Below, piece after piece: positions 10,001-19,867 of a stretch of 64,000 nucleotides of DNA (position 1 is the first letter of the stretch; each line of letters starts with the position of its first letter). Both the position numbers and the translations under genes were made by a program. The stretch covers positions 4,154,001-4,218,000 of the forward strand of contig JAPFFF010000011.1 in the NCBI GenBank assembly GCA_039105265.1, read 5' to 3'. This stretch comes from Tritrichomonas musculus. Its lineage: Eukaryota; Parabasalia; Tritrichomonadida; Tritrichomonadidae. The notes under the pieces were generated by a model. That model did no database searches. It was given only the letters and a program-made list of their open reading frames with translations, and had not been told where the DNA came from.

Positions 10001-13000
10001 AATCTTGCACATGAATGGATGACAATGAATGCAACATGGCTTGATACTCCATTTCCTCAAATTCGAGCAGATGCGATGAATCAATTCATTATTCATTCAA
10101 TTAAAAAGATTGTCAAATTAAAGAAAGATTTGGGACAACAGAAAAATTTGATTGAAAAAGTTATTTCACCTTTGTCTTCTCAAATCGAAGAGTTTAAGAA
10201 ACATGTCCCTTTAATTATGAAATTAAGACATCCTGGAATTAAAACTAAGCATTGGGAACGTATCTCTGAAATCGTGGGTTTTGATGCAATGCCTTCAATG
10301 GATTTAACTTTGCAAGATTTTTTGAATTTGAATCTCGAAAGATGGCAAGATCAAATCTCAGAAATTGCACTTGTAGCAGCGCAAGAATATAATCTTGAAT
10401 CGGCATTAGATCAAATGGATGCTGAATTGCAACAAAAATTATTCATAACAACTCAATTTCGAGATACTCCACATTTTATATTCACTGAAATTGATGACAT
10501 TGTATCAACAATTGATGATCATCTTGTTACAACACAAACTCTGTTAACGTCTCCTTTTATCGGACCTCTTAAAAAGAGAGCAACTGATCATCTTAACTTT
10601 TTACGAATGGCTCATGAAATTCTCGATAATTGGATCACTTGTCAACGTTCGTGGTTATATTTACAACCGATTTTTTCAGGAACTTCAATTCAACAGAAAT
10701 TATTGAATGAAGCACGTGATTGGGGAACAGTTGACAAAATTTGGAGCACTTTGATGAAGATGGCACATGATCATCCTGAATTTAACACAGTTATAAATTA
10801 TTCAGGACTTGGATCAAGTTTAATTTCATGTAATCAATTGCTGGATTCAATCACGAAAGGATTGAATGCTTATTTGGAAGCAAAAAGGCTTGGATTTCCA
10901 CGATTTTTCTTTTTATCGAACGATGAACTTATTTCCATTCTTTCACATACGAAGGACTTCAGTAAAATCCAAGATCAAATGCAGAAATTATTTGAATATG
11001 TTAATTCAATCAACGTTACAGAAGACTTGGAAATTACTCATATGAATGATAGTGAAGGTGAATCAGTTCAATTCTTTTCAATTGTTGATGGTGACACGCC
11101 AGAGATTGAAGATTGGCTGAATGCATTTGAGGATGAAATGAAGGCTTCATTAAAAGAATACATTCGTAATGCCATCGCTGAATATACAAAGAAAAAGAAA
11201 GAACAATGGATTAACCGTTTTCCAGCACAAGTCATTTTAATTGCCAATCAAATTTTGTGGACACAACAAGTGACAAAATTTCTTTCAGCCAAGACAAAGT
11301 CACTTGAAATACTCAAGAAGAAGTACATTGAACAACTTGATGAATTGACGTCAATCATTCGAAAACCTATTTCGAAATTGACTCGAAATGTGGTCTCAGC
11401 GATGCTCATCAATGAAGTTCATAATCGAGACATCATTCAAAACTTGATCAATAACAATGTTTCTGATGTTGACAACTTTAAATGGATTCAACAATTACGT
11501 TACTATTGGGAAGATGAAACCGTAATTGTGAGAAGTATAAATAACAATTACGAGTATTCATATGAATATGCCGGCAATTCAACAAGATTAGTTATTACAC
11601 CTTTAACTGATCGTTGTTATCAAACATTGTTATCTGCTTTTAAACAAAATTTAAGCGGTGCTCCAAGCGGACCTGCAGGAACAGGAAAAACCGAAACTGT
11701 TCGTGATTGTGCCAAAGCTTTAGGAAGAGCTTGTGTTGTTTACAATTGTAGTGAAGAAGTCACACCTGAACAAATGTCTCAATTTTTCTCAGGTTTGTCA
11801 AGTTCAGGTTCTTGGAGTTGTTTTGATGAATTCAATAGAATCAATCTTGAAGTTTTGTCTGTAATTGCACAACAAGTTCGTTGTATTCAAGAAGCAATTG
11901 CAAATAACGCTGAAACTTTTAAATTAGATGCAAGAACTTTGAAATTGAATCCAAATGCAGCCATTTGTATCACAATGAATCCTGGTTACGCCGGAAGAAC
12001 TGAATTGCCTGATAACTTGAAAGCTTTATTTAGACCATGTGCAATGATGGTTCCTGATTTTGGCTTTATATGTGAAATTTTATTATTTTCAGGAGGTTTT
12101 AAAGAAGCTTCTACATTATCAATAAAAATTGTTTCTGTCTTTGATTTGTGCCGAAAACAATTGAGTGATGAACATCACTACGATTGGGGATTGAGAGCAA
12201 TGAAAGCCATTTTATCAACTGCTGGGAAACAAAAAAGAAATGATCTTGATAAAGATGAATCATTACTTTTAGTACAAACAATTATAAGTAACACAAGTCC
12301 TCGACTTGTATCAAATGATGTTCCTTTATTTAATGCAATCATTAAAGATGTTTTCCCACAAGTTGTTCATTCGAAATCAATCCCAGAAAAGTTGCTTAAT
12401 AAACTTGATGAAGCCTTTGTTAGTTTGAAAGTTCAACCACTTTCATCACATACGTCAAAATGCATTGAATTTTATGAAACAACGCTTGTTCGTCATGGAT
12501 TAATGCTTGTTGGCGGTGCAATGGGAGGTAAAACAATCTCTTGGAAAGCATTGCAAATGGCTCTGACAAAACAAGCTGAAGAAGGCGAAGGATTACCTGT
12601 TCATACTGAAATTTTGAATCCTAAAGCAATCACCATTTCTGAACTTTATGGATCTTTTAATCCAATCACTTCTGAATGGTCTGATGGAGTTTTATCCAAA
12701 TCAATTCGTGAATGTTCATTTAGTGAACAAACTTCACTTAAATGGATCATTGTAGATGGTCCTGTTGATTCATTGTGGATTGAATCAATGAACTCTTTAC
12801 TCGACGATAATAAAGTTTTATGTCTTGCTAACAACGAAAGAATTCAACTTGGACCACATGTAAAGATGGTTTTTGAAGTAGATAATCTTGATGAAGCATC
12901 ACCAGCAACTGTTTCTCGTTGTGGCATGATTTATTATGATCCTTCTGCACTTCCTTGGAATGCATTAGTTGCAAGTTGGACTCAAAAATTCAGTGATGAT

Positions 13001-16000
13001 GAAAAATACAAAGAAATCATGGATTTCATTTCTAAACAACTTGATAAATACATTCCAAAAATGATTCAATTCTTGCTTGTTGATGGCAAGACAGCAATGA
13101 AAATTAATCCTAATTCAAGTGTTGTTTCATTATTGAAAATCTTGGATTGTTACATGCCAATCATTCGTGATGCCAAACAAAAGCAAAACGAAGCTGGCGA
13201 TGAAATGATTTTTTACGATCCATTAAATCAATCTTTGTTTATTTCAGAGTTTTATGAGGAATCAAATCAATCAATTCCTTACTTTGTTCCTGGTGATGAC
13301 ATGAATAAGATATTTGAAAGAATAATTGCATTTGCTTTAGTTTGGTGCTTTGGAGGAGTTCTTGAAGAAAGTTCACGAAACATTTTTGACAACTTTTTGA
13401 AAGAATTAATGGAGAAAAATGAATCAAGAGTTCCGTTTCCTCTAAAAGAAAGTTGCTTTAATTTTTATTGTGATTTGGTTAGAAAACAATGGACTCCTTG
13501 GTGTGATGGAAAAACAGGATTCAAACTAAATGAAAATAATCCAATCGAGCTTGAATTCGTTCCTAATAAAAACAATGTTCCGATTTATTTCTTTTCTAGA
13601 TTGTTGATAAACAACAATTATCACACATTGATCCATGGTCCTGAATCATCCAAGACATTGATCGTTAAGTATCTAATGAACAACTCATTAGATAAAACAA
13701 GGTTTGATTGTCGAATTCTTCCTCTTTCGAATTCATCAACACAGAACTCGTTGTCAAGGTTCTTTCAATATTACATGCATCGAAGAATAAAAAATTTTTC
13801 ACCTTTGAAAGGAATGAGAATGGTCTTCTTTCTTGACAACCTGGGAAGTGTCAAGCCTGAAATTTATGGTGCCCAACCGCCACTTGAATTATTGAGACAA
13901 TTCTTTGACCAGGGCGGTTGGTACAATACAGCAACCGTCGAATTCAATGGAATTCTAGATTCGACGGTTATTGCAGCAATGGGAATTCCTGGTGGCGGTT
14001 TGTATGGAATTCCGCAACGGTTAATGAGACATTTTGTCACATTTCATCTTCCAAAATATTCAATAGAAGACGATCAATTCATATTGAATTCACTTTTAAC
14101 GGCTCACTTTAAACATTATGCAAATTTTGTCTCTGAAATTTTGCCTGTTTCTGTAACAGCAACTCTTGATTTCTACAAAAGTTGTCTTCAAACACTTCTT
14201 CCAATTCCATCCAAACTTCACTACATATTTGGAATGAGAGACATTATTCGTGTCTACAAAGGGATGATGCTAGAACCACCAGAACTTGTCACTGATAAAA
14301 CAAACTTCATCCTTCTTTGGTATCATGAAATGACACGTACTTTTAACGACCGTTTCAATACGCATTCAGATCGAAAATGGTTTAAAACAACGATGTCCAC
14401 TGTTGTTTCCAGACACTTCAATGTTTCGTGGGAATCAATAGAACCACGCAGCCAGATTAAAGAGAACAATTTCTTACTTTTCAACACTTTTTGTGATGGT
14501 TCTCAGAAATATAAGAAAGCAAGAAGCAATCATGAAATTATTTTGAATACTTGCAATCAACTGCTCGAAGAACATAACCGAGACTCGTCTAAGCAACTTG
14601 ATATTGTCATGTTTTCAGAAGCAATTGAACACTTGTCAGCATTATCACGCGTTCTCTCATTCGAAAGAGGACACGCGATGCTCGTTGGCGTCAAAGCAAG
14701 CGGAAGGAAGTCATTAGCGAGACTTGCTCTTCACACTGCTTCAATTGATCCTTTCGAAATCGCCATTACGAAGACTTACACGTTCGATGAGTGGCGAAAT
14801 GACATCAAGACACTAATGAAGCAATGCGGAATAACCGATATTCCAACCGGTTTCATCATAACCGATGTCCAAATCATCAAACCGTTCCAACTTGAAGACC
14901 TTTCAAATTTGCTGGTCAATTGCGAAATTCCGTTGCTTTACGAAAGAGAGGAGATCGACCAAATAAGGGCTGAATTGGCATCGGCCGATACGTCCGCAAT
15001 CTTAACGTCCGAAGAAACCGACTTTTTTAAGGTGTTCATGGAGAATGTCAAGAAGAATTTGCACATCATTCTCGTCCTCTCGCCTTACGGATCCATTTTT
15101 AAGGACATCATGCTCTCTTATCCGACGATAAGGAACGAAACGGTTATTGACTGGTACATGCCGTGGAGCCAGAATGCTCTAGAGAGTGTGTCGCGTTCAT
15201 ATTTGAAACGGTCGAAGATCGTTGAAGATGAAATGATGGCCAAAATAGTGACGGTTTGTGTGAAAATTCACAAATCAGTTGAAGAGTTTGCGAAGAAGTT
15301 TTTCAAAGAAACCAAAAGAACGGCGGCGGTTACTCCTTCCCGTTACTTTGAATTGCTTTCAACCTTTCTGAAAAAGTTGAGTGAGAAACGTGACCAAACC
15401 GAAACAACGATCAAAACATACACAAATGGTGTCGAACAAATCAAGGCTACACAGATCCAAATCCAGGCAATGCAACAGCAACTGAATCACGACATTCCAG
15501 TCCTCGAGGCCACGCGAGCGAACGTTGAAGAGATGATGAAGCAGTTGACCGTTAAAAGAAGTGAAGTTGAAGTGACAAGAACAGAAGTTCAAGCAAAAAG
15601 TGACATGGCAGAAAAAGAAGCACGCGAAGCAGGCGAAGCTAACCGAATAGCTCAAGAACAGTTCGCTTTGGCGCAGCCGTTGCTTCTAGAGGCACAAGAA
15701 GCCGTTTTAAAGCTCGATAAAGACTCTTTAACGAATATCAAAAAGTTGCACGCACCATCCGCCGGAATGAAGGAAACTTTTGAGGCGGTTTGCATCATGT
15801 TCGGAAGACAGCCTAGAAAAGTGGACGGACCAAACGGAAAGAAGGAAGAAGACTACTGGCCAGAAACGGTTTCGATGTTAAATGACGTTAATTTTGTGAA
15901 AAGTGTGACCAATTTCAAAATTGAATCGATTTCAAAGGAAACGATCAATAAAATTAAGAAATACGTGCCGGCCGACAAGGCTGTTCGTGCTGAGAAGAGG

Positions 16001-19000
16001 AAAATAGCACTGCAGTCATTCATGGCGGTTGCAGCGCTCTACGATTGGGTATGTGCGTCATTTGAATACTGGTTTGTTTACCAAGAAATTTTGCCTAAAA
16101 AACTGGCGGCTGATGAGGCTGAACGGAAGCTCAGAAAAAGTGAAGAAATGCTGGCTGAAGCACGAGCACACCTCGCGGCAGTTGAAGCGCATCTTCAAGA
16201 GCTCCAGGACAAGTTCCAGGCAATGCAAGACAAAGAACAAGAGCTCTCGCAGTCAGTCACAAATACGCAGAACCGACTATTGAGGGCTCAAAAGTTGATC
16301 GAAGGTTTGAGTGGTGAAACGAGCCGTTGGAACGATACAGCGACGCATTTGAAAGGAAGTTCGATGTTCATTCTTGGTGACAGTTTATTAATATCGGGTG
16401 TATTGACCTATATTGGCGCTTTTTCACCTTCCTATCGTTCTGACATTCTTGACCGTTGGAAGAACTATTTAAAAAGTCAAGATATTCAATTCTCTGAAAA
16501 TTTTTCAATTGAAAAAAGTTTGGGAAATGACTCCGTCATCCGTGATTGGATTGTCAAAGGCTTGCCAAACGATACACATTCAATTGAGAACGCACTGATC
16601 ATCACTAACAATAACGATAGCTTCCCTTTGATGATCGACCCTCAGTTGAGCGGTACTAAATGGCTCAGAGCGGTTGAAGGTGAAAAATTGACCATGCTCA
16701 GTTTTGATCAATCAGATTTCTTGCAGCGTTTTAAGTCGTGCGTCACAATTGGCTTGCCCGTGCTGATCACGAACGTTGGCCTCAAATTGGACCCTTTAAT
16801 TGATCCAATTTTATCACGTGAAATCTTGATCGTTGATGGTCAAAAGAAGGTCACTTTGGGCGGTGATACGATCACTTATAACGATAACTTTCGGTTAACA
16901 ATTTCGACCAAATATCCTAACCCCCAATATTCACCTGAAGTGTGCTCTCAAGTGACCTTGATTAACTTCACAACAACCGAAGAAGGATTGACTGATTTGC
17001 TGCTGAACAACTTGATCGAAGTCGAACGTCAAGACCTCGACAGGCAAAGAATACAGATCATGGAAGAGAACGCTGAGAACACAAAGAAACTGAAAGAAAT
17101 AGAGAATGAAATTTTGGTCATTGTATCAACAGCTGGCGAGCACATTCTTGATGATGATAATGCAATTGACACTCTTCAAAGAGTTCAAAAGATGTCGGCG
17201 GTTATAGCTCAACAGATACAAGCTTCATTGGAGACTGAGAAAGAAATTCACCTCTTTAAGGAAACTTTTTCACCTGTAGCCGAAAGATCTGCACTTTTGT
17301 ATTTTTGTGTGTCTGACTTTTCTGTCATTGATCCAATGTATCAATTTTCGCTTGTCTGGTTTGTTTCATTGTTCCGTAATGCTATTGTAAACTCGGACCA
17401 TCCTTCTGACACTGACATGTTAATTGAAACACTTCACCGATCAATAGCGAAAAAGTTTTTCGATTCGGTTTCTTTCTCTCTCTTCTCTAGACACAAGCTT
17501 CTCTTCTCAACACTGATGACAATCAGGATTCTTTTCTCAGAGAAGAAAATAAGCAGCAGCGAGTTAGCTTTCTTACTTTCGCCACCAACGATACAAATAA
17601 CTGACAAGGAGCCAAATGAGCTCTCGACAATAATTTCAGACGAAATTTGGTCGATGCTCAAACCGCTTCAAAATTTGTCCAACTCATTCAAGAACATCAT
17701 CGATGATATAAAAGACGTTAAAAGGTCAAAATGGCTATCGTTCATCAATTCAACAACCCCAGAGAAGGAACAAATACCAATTGAAAATTTAACGTCTTTT
17801 GAAAAACTTCTCCTGCTTCGCGTTTTCCACCTTGAACGTGTCCGCGAAGGCCTTCATGATTTCATCTCTGACAATTTAGGTGATGAATTTGTCAAACCGC
17901 CGACATTGAATTTAACCACCATTTTCAAAGAGAACGATAAACTGCAACCGTTAATATTCATCATTATGCCAGGAATTGACCCACAGGATGAAATCATCTC
18001 GGTTGCAGCTTCAATGGACCTCGACAAGTACCTGAAAAGTTACTCGCTCGGCAGAGGAAGAGGCGACGGCGCTGAAGAGTTGATTCTGGATGCCGCTGAG
18101 CGAGGATTTTGGGTTCTTCTACAGAACTGTCATCTTTCTTTATCGTGGATGCCGAGACTGGAGTTCATCATCAACAACTTGAATCCGACGAAAGTTCATG
18201 AAAGGTTCAAGTTGTGCCTGGTCACAATGAGCGACCCTGAATTTCCTATCGGCATTCTCTACCAAGGCACGAAGCTCATCTACGAGATTCCAAAAGGAAT
18301 GCGTGAGAATGTGATGAGAATATACAACGGAATCAATCCGGACGAGTACAATCTGGCCACTGACAACTCCGTTGAGAAACAATTGACCTTCCATTTGGCC
18401 TTCTTTCATGCAGTTGTCCTCGAAAGACTTCAATTCGGGTCAATCGGATGGAACATCCCTTACGAATTCAATCCATCCGACTTCTACATATCGAAGAAGC
18501 ACTTGAAAGTCTTTCTGAACGAGGCTCCCACAAATTCAATACCCTTCGAGGCCTTAACGTACGTCATTGGTGAACTGAACTATGGAGGAAGAGTGACAGA
18601 TCACTGGGATCGACGGTTACTTCTCTCTCTGCTTCGAAGGTTCTTTTCCTCTGAAATTTTAAGTTCAACTTTTTCTTTCGGTGACCGTTATAAAGCTCCA
18701 CTTTTTGAGGACACTCTAGAAAAGTTGATGGAAACGGTTGCATCGTGGCCTGTCGTTACTCAAGGCGAAGATGTCGGCCTTTCTTTGAATGCTTCAACGA
18801 TCACGTCTCGAAATGAAGCGATTCAAATTTTCAATTCATTAATTGAGATACAGCCAACTTTAGTTGCATCTTCTGACACAATTAGTGAGGAACAATTTGC
18901 TCTCAATTTGATTGACGGTTTGATTTCACAGGTACCTAAGCCTTTCAATATTCACAACTTCCTCAAAAAGTTCGATTTGAAAGAGACACTCTCAACCGTC

Positions 19001-19726
19001 CTTCATCATGAAATCATCCTTTATAACAAGCTCCTTACTGTTATATCTGACTCGCTCCAGGAAATGAGAAAGGGATTGAAAGGCCTCATCTTAATCGATG
19101 AAAAACTTGACCGTTTAAACCGTCGATTGCTCTCAAATCACGTCCCAGAAATTTGGCTTGAATTTTCTTATCCTTCGATTTTGAACCTTCGCAATTACAT
19201 GGAAGATCTGGTGAAACGTGTCAACTTCCTTGATTCTTGGGTGAGAATCGGGTCCCCCATCGTCTTCCACTTGGGGGCCTTTTTCCACCCCGAAGAATTT
19301 TTGACAGCGATTTTGCAAATGTTTGCACGAAAACACGTCGTGCCTTTCGATTCCCTTCGCTGGTCAACAACGCCTTTGGAGTTCATGACACCAGATAAAA
19401 TTGGGAAAAGTCCAGAAGAAGGAATCTATATTCAAGGGCTCCCTTTGGAAGGCGCAAAATGGGACATTCAAAAAAAGACGTTAACAGAATGTAGTCAAAA
19501 AGAATTAATTAACTTTTTGCCTGTAATTCATTTGCTGCCGACACAAGAGAAAAATTTGTATGATATGAACGTTACTTATGAATGCCCAGTATTTAGAACG
19601 CAGAATAGAGGAACTGGCGCTTTGGACTTACCAAATTATATTATTAGCTTATTCTTACCAACTGATAAATGCAATCCGGATCATTGGGTTCAAAGATCTG
19701 TGGCTGCTTTTATCACGGTACAATAA
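7028..19726 (+). CDS. Dynein heavy chain, axonemal type
   Basis: A 4232-residue microtubule motor, intron-free. The N-terminal tail (about 1-1200) and linker (to about 1450) precede six AAA modules. AAA1 has GPAGTGKTET (about 1548) and Walker B CFDEFNRI, so the main ATPase site is intact. AAA2 has GGAMGGKT (about 1828). AAA3 is degenerate: GPESSKTL (about 2203) in place of a GxxGxGKT/S loop, and LDNLGS where DDLNMP is usual, though GAQPPLELLRQFFDQGGW is conserved. AAA4 reads GVKASGRKSL (about 2553) with Walker B-like FIITDVQI. The antiparallel coiled-coil stalk with the microtubule-binding tip lies at about 2780-3100, and AAA5, AAA6 and the C-terminal domain complete the chain. Size and the one-headed inner-arm style favour an axonemal chain for the flagella, with intraflagellar or cytoplasmic types less likely. 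The ATG at 7028 is chosen because the 30 codons upstream begin with TTG. From about 14.6 to 19.4 kb the gene is visibly richer in G+C than its 5' half. Confidence 0.96.
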   Translation: MTSGDRFSRGKARLIQHEQIIIKERNVVKRLGQPLPEESIKIPKIGEWNLSVPTNYDDYSIENNENIDDEEFVTDDPLSNQFQIDRPNSNLNTIRNRQLPKSVPMSRSQKRQVGIPSRIPGTTLPTATQKTRTNNKRSSLGPNHQTAAIPPPYLIRPPKVISYDTDPLSRLTVNPPGTFSTDLEEIIHSKYRSPKLPLPPLKNEDYPDTEITSTVTTAKTKKRNIENTDESNDLTNTEIAPTEINYDDVSPELLQPSFLPLETFDDKSYEEYPLEELMKDPRAMSKYQDNSVCKWMHCRILNYDPKTKLFLIEWDKNKKRKKVPRFNLRFDREDPVKFEERIAVARRNCARNETALRFESRVTQMPTGNLSHLAQEDIINIHSQIGYNVDQKYYPNLLFLDAEIEQDFKINNNRIAFSYEVEHNPLIPNRDEFVEYLYSDSYASKSIGTYTGGTNDGFFKILTTSNGSVTYGLVEKWNLDINSMIKKMSETHLLANPKILEGLLIIWGIFQDSKSVTLLTDGFPELLSLDDFLLREKNHLEKTAKTFKDSIQETLEGVITSTVSYSMNTQKSSEKRRYQGMISLTQRMLHTVLLQMTENTISRFQSLFTRYLDENLKNQNEPQFLIKLVLSKEKKILDFDPEKVKFHDLLFDLLHHLEETIKALPLMTSPIIEIHQENVRFEDCLDLIEKERECLNDSLMKLFDFIDKFVTEFRCLEPLLQVDPDQYVIDFDKEGKKPLTEYRKTLKEILSEIEIVSSKLQNEYNIEIFHVQCEEFKKFAKNHFNQVIQNILNQVKKCALTTTQELKNEFDSIAVELQKQPKTPEEMAAMNSYLENVIQTTKIRKRKMNYANERFDFLNEFHFIITDDEFKFYYETLQMPQKISNSIDDTERMLSKVRITMIRELRNNQRNLETETVRVQDQLKEFNQKYNDLEMSIEAVDQVNEIHSKLQNLLKLQTLYNSHEKIFKFEQVTSRVLTNLTEEFTPLHILWNLAHEWMTMNATWLDTPFPQIRADAMNQFIIHSIKKIVKLKKDLGQQKNLIEKVISPLSSQIEEFKKHVPLIMKLRHPGIKTKHWERISEIVGFDAMPSMDLTLQDFLNLNLERWQDQISEIALVAAQEYNLESALDQMDAELQQKLFITTQFRDTPHFIFTEIDDIVSTIDDHLVTTQTLLTSPFIGPLKKRATDHLNFLRMAHEILDNWITCQRSWLYLQPIFSGTSIQQKLLNEARDWGTVDKIWSTLMKMAHDHPEFNTVINYSGLGSSLISCNQLLDSITKGLNAYLEAKRLGFPRFFFLSNDELISILSHTKDFSKIQDQMQKLFEYVNSINVTEDLEITHMNDSEGESVQFFSIVDGDTPEIEDWLNAFEDEMKASLKEYIRNAIAEYTKKKKEQWINRFPAQVILIANQILWTQQVTKFLSAKTKSLEILKKKYIEQLDELTSIIRKPISKLTRNVVSAMLINEVHNRDIIQNLINNNVSDVDNFKWIQQLRYYWEDETVIVRSINNNYEYSYEYAGNSTRLVITPLTDRCYQTLLSAFKQNLSGAPSGPAGTGKTETVRDCAKALGRACVVYNCSEEVTPEQMSQFFSGLSSSGSWSCFDEFNRINLEVLSVIAQQVRCIQEAIANNAETFKLDARTLKLNPNAAICITMNPGYAGRTELPDNLKALFRPCAMMVPDFGFICEILLFSGGFKEASTLSIKIVSVFDLCRKQLSDEHHYDWGLRAMKAILSTAGKQKRNDLDKDESLLLVQTIISNTSPRLVSNDVPLFNAIIKDVFPQVVHSKSIPEKLLNKLDEAFVSLKVQPLSSHTSKCIEFYETTLVRHGLMLVGGAMGGKTISWKALQMALTKQAEEGEGLPVHTEILNPKAITISELYGSFNPITSEWSDGVLSKSIRECSFSEQTSLKWIIVDGPVDSLWIESMNSLLDDNKVLCLANNERIQLGPHVKMVFEVDNLDEASPATVSRCGMIYYDPSALPWNALVASWTQKFSDDEKYKEIMDFISKQLDKYIPKMIQFLLVDGKTAMKINPNSSVVSLLKILDCYMPIIRDAKQKQNEAGDEMIFYDPLNQSLFISEFYEESNQSIPYFVPGDDMNKIFERIIAFALVWCFGGVLEESSRNIFDNFLKELMEKNESRVPFPLKESCFNFYCDLVRKQWTPWCDGKTGFKLNENNPIELEFVPNKNNVPIYFFSRLLINNNYHTLIHGPESSKTLIVKYLMNNSLDKTRFDCRILPLSNSSTQNSLSRFFQYYMHRRIKNFSPLKGMRMVFFLDNLGSVKPEIYGAQPPLELLRQFFDQGGWYNTATVEFNGILDSTVIAAMGIPGGGLYGIPQRLMRHFVTFHLPKYSIEDDQFILNSLLTAHFKHYANFVSEILPVSVTATLDFYKSCLQTLLPIPSKLHYIFGMRDIIRVYKGMMLEPPELVTDKTNFILLWYHEMTRTFNDRFNTHSDRKWFKTTMSTVVSRHFNVSWESIEPRSQIKENNFLLFNTFCDGSQKYKKARSNHEIILNTCNQLLEEHNRDSSKQLDIVMFSEAIEHLSALSRVLSFERGHAMLVGVKASGRKSLARLALHTASIDPFEIAITKTYTFDEWRNDIKTLMKQCGITDIPTGFIITDVQIIKPFQLEDLSNLLVNCEIPLLYEREEIDQIRAELASADTSAILTSEETDFFKVFMENVKKNLHIILVLSPYGSIFKDIMLSYPTIRNETVIDWYMPWSQNALESVSRSYLKRSKIVEDEMMAKIVTVCVKIHKSVEEFAKKFFKETKRTAAVTPSRYFELLSTFLKKLSEKRDQTETTIKTYTNGVEQIKATQIQIQAMQQQLNHDIPVLEATRANVEEMMKQLTVKRSEVEVTRTEVQAKSDMAEKEAREAGEANRIAQEQFALAQPLLLEAQEAVLKLDKDSLTNIKKLHAPSAGMKETFEAVCIMFGRQPRKVDGPNGKKEEDYWPETVSMLNDVNFVKSVTNFKIESISKETINKIKKYVPADKAVRAEKRKIALQSFMAVAALYDWVCASFEYWFVYQEILPKKLAADEAERKLRKSEEMLAEARAHLAAVEAHLQELQDKFQAMQDKEQELSQSVTNTQNRLLRAQKLIEGLSGETSRWNDTATHLKGSSMFILGDSLLISGVLTYIGAFSPSYRSDILDRWKNYLKSQDIQFSENFSIEKSLGNDSVIRDWIVKGLPNDTHSIENALIITNNNDSFPLMIDPQLSGTKWLRAVEGEKLTMLSFDQSDFLQRFKSCVTIGLPVLITNVGLKLDPLIDPILSREILIVDGQKKVTLGGDTITYNDNFRLTISTKYPNPQYSPEVCSQVTLINFTTTEEGLTDLLLNNLIEVERQDLDRQRIQIMEENAENTKKLKEIENEILVIVSTAGEHILDDDNAIDTLQRVQKMSAVIAQQIQASLETEKEIHLFKETFSPVAERSALLYFCVSDFSVIDPMYQFSLVWFVSLFRNAIVNSDHPSDTDMLIETLHRSIAKKFFDSVSFSLFSRHKLLFSTLMTIRILFSEKKISSSELAFLLSPPTIQITDKEPNELSTIISDEIWSMLKPLQNLSNSFKNIIDDIKDVKRSKWLSFINSTTPEKEQIPIENLTSFEKLLLLRVFHLERVREGLHDFISDNLGDEFVKPPTLNLTTIFKENDKLQPLIFIIMPGIDPQDEIISVAASMDLDKYLKSYSLGRGRGDGAEELILDAAERGFWVLLQNCHLSLSWMPRLEFIINNLNPTKVHERFKLCLVTMSDPEFPIGILYQGTKLIYEIPKGMRENVMRIYNGINPDEYNLATDNSVEKQLTFHLAFFHAVVLERLQFGSIGWNIPYEFNPSDFYISKKHLKVFLNEAPTNSIPFEALTYVIGELNYGGRVTDHWDRRLLLSLLRRFFSSEILSSTFSFGDRYKAPLFEDTLEKLMETVASWPVVTQGEDVGLSLNASTITSRNEAIQIFNSLIEIQPTLVASSDTISEEQFALNLIDGLISQVPKPFNIHNFLKKFDLKETLSTVLHHEIILYNKLLTVISDSLQEMRKGLKGLILIDEKLDRLNRRLLSNHVPEIWLEFSYPSILNLRNYMEDLVKRVNFLDSWVRIGSPIVFHLGAFFHPEEFLTAILQMFARKHVVPFDSLRWSTTPLEFMTPDKIGKSPEEGIYIQGLPLEGAKWDIQKKTLTECSQKELINFLPVIHLLPTQEKNLYDMNVTYECPVFRTQNRGTGALDLPNYIISLFLPTDKCNPDHWVQRSVAAFITVQ

Positions 19727-19867
19727 TTTATTTTGTATGAATTTTATATAAAAATATTTTATTAAAAAAATTTAATATCATTTGCTCTTTCAAAAAAAAA
19801 AAAGATGATAATATACTTATATATATATATACGTTTTATTAATATGATTTAATTACAAAATAGAAGT

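Noticed and set aside
15359-18433. Several 60-98 codon minus-strand frames inside the dynein
   Set aside because: They are antisense shadows of a fully open, motif-rich coding frame.
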